Of a stretch of 64,000 bases of DNA, positions 48,601 to 54,600 are shown one piece after another. Location of the stretch: contig NC_063168.1 in assembly GCF_023159225.1 (NCBI RefSeq), positions 49,741,776 through 49,805,775 on the forward strand, read 5' to 3'. Source of the DNA: Perognathus longimembris pacificus. Its lineage: Eukaryota > Chordata > Mammalia > Rodentia > Heteromyidae. The notes beneath the pieces were generated by a model. It did not search any database, had not been told where the DNA came from, and saw only the letters and a list, made by a program, of their open reading frames with translations. Numbering within the stretch: the first letter of the stretch is position 1; each line of letters opens with the position of its first letter. The translations under genes were made by a program, and so were the position numbers.

Positions 48601-51600
48601 AGTCCAACCAAGCCCCAGGACTGGCAAAAAAAAAAGCAACTATAAGACAGCAGTAGGAGTGAGTTTGATCAGTATATACTGTAAATACGCATAGAAATGA
48701 TATAATGAACTCCTCCTGTTTAACTAACATATGTTGCTAATAAAAACATCTTAAAATTTTTTTAAACAAAATGTAGATTTTTTTTTTCTAGTAGCATGTA
48801 TGGTCCATGCCTCATAATGTCTCTGAAACAGAGAAACCTTGTAGTGAAGAGAGAGGTAACAAGGAAGGAAGCTTTATCCTTCTCTTGGACTATATCAAAA
48901 TGATTATATAAATTAGGAAAAAAGTTACAAGTATAGGGCAACTCAAGGTAGTCTTAAAACTGAAACAATGAGGGCTGGGATGTAGCTCAGTGGCAAAGTG
49001 CTTGCCTAGCAAGTACAACGTCCTGGGTTCGATCCCCAGTACCAAAAAAAGAAAACACAAAAAAAAATACAGTTAAAAAACTGAAACAATGAATAACATG
49101 ATAATATGCCTGCTACAGATACAGAGATTTCAGGAGTAAAAGTAAGGAAAATATTGTCTTTCTGTCCTTTACTAAAAGTCCTTCTTCTAATTCCGTTAGG
49201 ACTTTGAACATTCCATGCCTTCAAACTAGCAAAACTCTTGAATTCATCTAAATTTATTTCTATTCTAAAAGTGTCCATTCTACCAAATCCCACAAAAGCT
49301 GCATTGTAATTCACAATACAGCTTCTGACAATTAAGAGCTGAAGAGATATTATGAATACACAAATATACCTGGGCATTTATATTTGAAATTTGAAAGTAT
49401 AAAATTTTAAATATAGATGATCTGCATACCATATAATCATAATTATATAAAATTCAAAAAAGAAAGTAAAATGCTTAGAAATATCTTACTTTCCTCTCAA
49501 AACAAATCTTCAAAGTCCAGATGAACTGTCAGGCACCAAGTTTTAAATCCATGTTGTTATCAATTCAGAATCAAGATATGATTTTAGGAAATAAAAGGCT
49601 TATTTCTTTCTCTGCAATATGGCTGAGAAAAGCCACTATTTTTGCCGAATTGGCAAAATTCGTATCTGAATTCTCTTAAACATGAGAAAAAAAAGATCTC
49701 TTCTATGATTCAAGCTGACATGAAAACACATCCTATTGCTCATTCCAAATTGCAATGCTATGCACATAGTCCTCCAACCATTTCCTACCATTACACTGGA
49801 CTCTTAGGAGATCAAAATTAAATATAAAGAAAAATATCACCTTGATTCTATCATCACCCCATTTAGTATTCAGATTAAAATACTAGTCATTTACCAATAG
49901 CTAATATTAAAAATAGCTAACATCTAGTTTTTCAATAAAGACAGAAAATTCCAAGCTTTTTTTTCCTGATTCTTTGTTAATCTTGACTTTTATTTTAAAA
50001 AGTGTTACTTACTGCTTTTGAGAAATCCAGGCATCCTACTCCACGCTCAAAAGTTCCAAGCCCAATAATTTGCTGTGTGCATAGACTAACTGAATCCCAC
50101 ACCCTGACATGAGGCTGCAGAGGCTGCAAAACATAAGGCAATAGGACTAACTGGTATTCAGGCAGATGTAAAGACATACCTCTACCATAGAGAACTGTCT
50201 ACCATCTTTAGGGATAGTAGGGATTGATATAAATCTACTCATACTTAAAGAATTCTGACTATTATTTTAAGGAAGTATGTGGTATGAGTAGTGTGACTAA
50301 TTTGAGCACTTACATTTCACATACTAATCTCTGTATTTCATGTTATCTAATCACTTAATTTTCATAATCTTAACTACAGGTATTATAATTATCATCGAAT
50401 AGATAAGAAAACTGAGATAAAGAAACTTGACCAAAGTTTTGTTATTAAAAGGTAGTCAGAAGTCTATTCTGGGTAAATTTACTCTGGAACTATGCTTTCT
50501 TTAGTTGTTGTTGGTATTATTACATTATTATTATTATTTTTTAAAATAATTCCACTATATTGTCTGGACTTGTCTCAAATGATCCTCCTGTTTTGACCTA
50601 CTATGGAGCTGGAACTACAGATGTCATCCACCACATACAGTTTCACTACTTTGCTTTTCACATTCCTTTCATTCCTGGAAAAAATATGCCTTAAAAAAAA
50701 ACAATGGTTTCCAATAAATTGCTAAACTAAAATAGTAACTAAGCATGGTATGTAACTGGAAGGGATTTATCATGCCATCCAACCCCTTCTCCTACCTGTT
50801 CCTTTTCTTTAAAGAAACTGAACTCATAGAAAATGTCATGAGTATGGTCATACATGTTAAATGAGTCATCATCAGTAGTCACTGTTGATCTCAGAAATTA
50901 AGAGATGTTACACAGGCCAAATAATAACACTGAATAGTAACTGAACATGTAAGTGATATCTACTTTCCTATACATCAAATCAAGAAGTCTCATTGACTAA
51001 GAGAAATTGAAGTAACTTCTGATAAGCACTGAGAAGTTACACTACATAAAGAAAAACCTAACAAGAGTATTATTCCTCCCATTTTTAGCTTAAGACTTTA
51101 GAAAACAATATTTTAGTAGCATTCTTTCTGTGTTTTGAAACTTCCTTACATTCTATAATGATATTGTTTTCCTTGCTTACAGTACAAATCCTTTAGTAAC
51201 TTTTAACAGAAAATTAAGTTGTGGTTAAAATTACAATCAATTCCATTCTAATAGCAGTATCACTAGAGATAGAATGCATAAAACTGTGCTGCTCACCCTT
51301 CCATCTTTATCCACTCCAGCTATCTGTCCAGTTGCGATCCTAATTTTGTCAGGATGTATAGCCAGGCTAAAAGGCAGCATTAACAATAATTTTAAATACA
51401 GGAAACATGTAAAACAGCAGAAATGTACCTCTGTATTAACATTTTTTCAAACAAATAGATTTTAGTCATAAAAAACTCACTTTGGCCTATTTATTTTTTT
51501 TAAGGAATTGAACAAATTTAAATTATTTGGAGTTGTATATTTTCCCTTGTTAATCTTAAACTAGTGGAACATCTCATTTTAGGCAAATACTTATCCACAA

Positions 51601-54600
51601 CTTTTTACTAGCAACAAATTCAACTGTTTTCATTTGCTCAAGTTTCCGTCTAGTTCACTAAAGGTGTAATAAACTGTTAAATATGCATCTTTTCATTTTG
51701 CTACATAATCCTTGCACATATTAATCATGAATAATGCCTTAATATTTTAGGTAATTTCTTTTCTAGAGATACATTCAGCAGTAACTGCCAAACATTTTGT
51801 CATCAACCTTTTCACTAGTTACATTTGGTAAGGGGGAGCAGGGGAGCAGTACTGGGGTTTAAACTCTACCAATGACTAGATAGGTCACTGAAATGGTCCC
51901 TCAAACCTTTTTTGGTTTATTTTCAATTCAGATAGGGTCCTGTACTTTTTGACTGGGGCTGGCCTCAGACAGGTCTTCCTATTCCTTAAACAACTGGGAT
52001 TACTGACACAAATCTCCATGAGCTAACTTTTGACTCCCAAGTAGCTAAGATTATGGGCATGCTCACACATGGCTTAATAAGTTTTTAATACTAAACTCTT
52101 AAGTAAAATTCATGGCATGTATTTTAAATAAAAATAGGAAATAGTGACTCAAATTGATCAAGGTAAACATGCAACCAATTAGCAAAAACAAAACAAAATG
52201 AAAAAGCCATAAATAATAAAAAATGCTCTCTTGTCTGTATTAGTCTTTCTGTATTTTTCAAACAAGTGGTAAAATAACTGAAAATATAACTTTTTGTTCT
52301 TTAGTATGTATTGCAGATTATTTTCCAGGTTAGTATTGAAAAGATAAAAATATTTCAATTTCTCCGTATCAATAATTTTATCTTTTGCCCAACAGAAATG
52401 AATCCCTGAGTTCAAAGTCCAGCACTGCAAAAACAAAAAAGAATTTTATCTTCAAAAATATTTTTCTAGGGCTGGGAATGTGGCTTAGCAGTAGAGTGCT
52501 TGCCTAGCATGCATGAAGCCCTAGGTTTGATTTCTCAGCACCACATAAACAGAAAAGGCTGGAAGTGGCGCTGTGACTCAAGTTGGTAGTGTTAGCCCTG
52601 GGCACAAGGAAGCCAGAGACAGTGCTCAGGCCCTGAGTTCAAGCCCCAGGACTGGAAAATAAATAAATAAATTCTAATAATTTGCTTGGTATAAATGGTA
52701 TTTTGTTTTTACTTCTTTGATTATTAAAGAATTTAATCAGAGTTTCTTTAGTTCTCTTTCCTCCAATAGTTTATGTTCTGTACTGAGGCCAACTACATTA
52801 AAAGTAACTAAAAACCTAACATAAACATCTCAATATTTAGCTCACATCTTTTTAAACACTTTTTTTTTTTTTTTTTTGGCCAGTCCTGGGCCTTGGACTC
52901 AGGGCCTGAGCACTGTCCCTGGCTTCTTCCAGCTCAAGGCTAGCACTCTGCCACTTGAGCCACAGCACCGCTTCTGGCCGTTTTCTGTATATGTGGTGCT
53001 GGGGAATCGAACCTAGGGCCTCGTGTATCCGAGGCAGGCACTCTTGCCACTAGGCTATATCCCCAGCCCGCATCTTTTTAAACACATTTTTAAAATTACA
53101 ATTTCTGGAGTAGGTAACATATTTTCAAGGTTCAAACACCAATACTATCTAAAAAGTATACTAAAAAAAATCTTTCCTGTCTTAACTGCTAAGATTTAAT
53201 CTATTTACCTCTCCCCACTACCTTAAACTTCTAAAGGTAACTGTACAATTAATTTAAAAATAAATCTTGGAACTTTTCCTTTTTTACAAATGTGAAAGCC
53301 AAGATAAATGTTTCTTTTCACCTTTGTTTTTTTTTTTGTTTATTTGTTTTATTTGGGGTAGGGAAAGGGTCACTTTATGTAGCCCATGCTAGCTCAATTT
53401 TTTTTAATCTAGTTTTAGTTTCCTTAGTGCTGTAATTATAGGCATGTACAACTATGGCTGTTACTTGGAATTTCTTTACAAAAATGGTAGAAAACAAACA
53501 TTTTCATGCTCTTTAATATTGTTATTGGAAGCATGCCTTCAGAATGTTGTGATAATTTGTACATACATTAATATACAATGTTAAATATGTTAATTGTTTC
53601 TAAGAGTCCAACTGTATTTATATAATATCCTAATGGTCATATAAGTCTAAACATTAGAAAGGCACCTTTTGGGATATTTATGATCCAACTCAGCCATGAT
53701 CTCTCACCAATAAAACTTCCAGTCTAAAATTTATGCATATAGGAAACTACTTTCAGAAACCATTAAGAAATTTCTGTCCTATATGTATTTCATACTAAAG
53801 AAAAGACTTAAAGGGACTTGAGAAAGCAAGATTCCAACAGCAATTTATAGGGCTATATATTATAGGGCTATATTTTATTGCTGCCAAAATTACTGAAAGA
53901 TGGTAAGACCTTTTCTCTTTCTAATGTATATTCTACAGAATACTCATAATATCTTTACATTTTGAGTTTTCCACAAGGAAACATTTGCAGTACAATCCAA
54001 ATTTTAAAAATACAAAATGAAGATACGAGAGCAAAACTGAATGTGTCAAATGATACCAACCATTTCACACAGTCTGTATGACCCAGGTAGTGTCGTTGAG
54101 TTCTCTCCTCGTAATTAAATAGTACTACTACTGAAGCAATGAAATAAACTATTTCCCCCGTCGGAAGAAGGTAAACATTAGCTCGACAGTCCTTTCCTCG
54201 GTAACCGTATCTTAACAGAAAAGGGTTAAGGCTTCTAACAAAAATTCAAGGTGCTAAATTACTTTTAAAAGGATACTTAGGGAGGGGCTGGGAATATGTC
54301 CTAGTGGCAAGAGTGCTTGCCTCATATACATGAAGCCCTGGGTTCGATTCCCCAGCACCACATATATAGAAAATGGCCAGAAGTGGCGTGGTGGCTCAAG
54401 TAGTAGAGTGCCAGCCTTGAGCAAAAAGAAGCCAGGGACAGTGGTCAGGCCCTGAGTCCAAGCCCCAGGACTGGCCAAAAAAAATAAAAAGGATCCTTAG
54501 GGAATCAGCAATGTACAATGAAAGGATGACTGGACTAGAACTAGAAAACTCATCCCACAATTATCATTGTCCAACCCAGAGTCTTTAATTATGCTTGTCT

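Noticed and set aside
54061..54061. Exon 8 donor GTTGGT considered as a second U12 site
   Set aside because: It does not match RTATCCTT and the exon 9 acceptor has an ordinary pyrimidine-rich context, so it is treated as a weak U2 donor.
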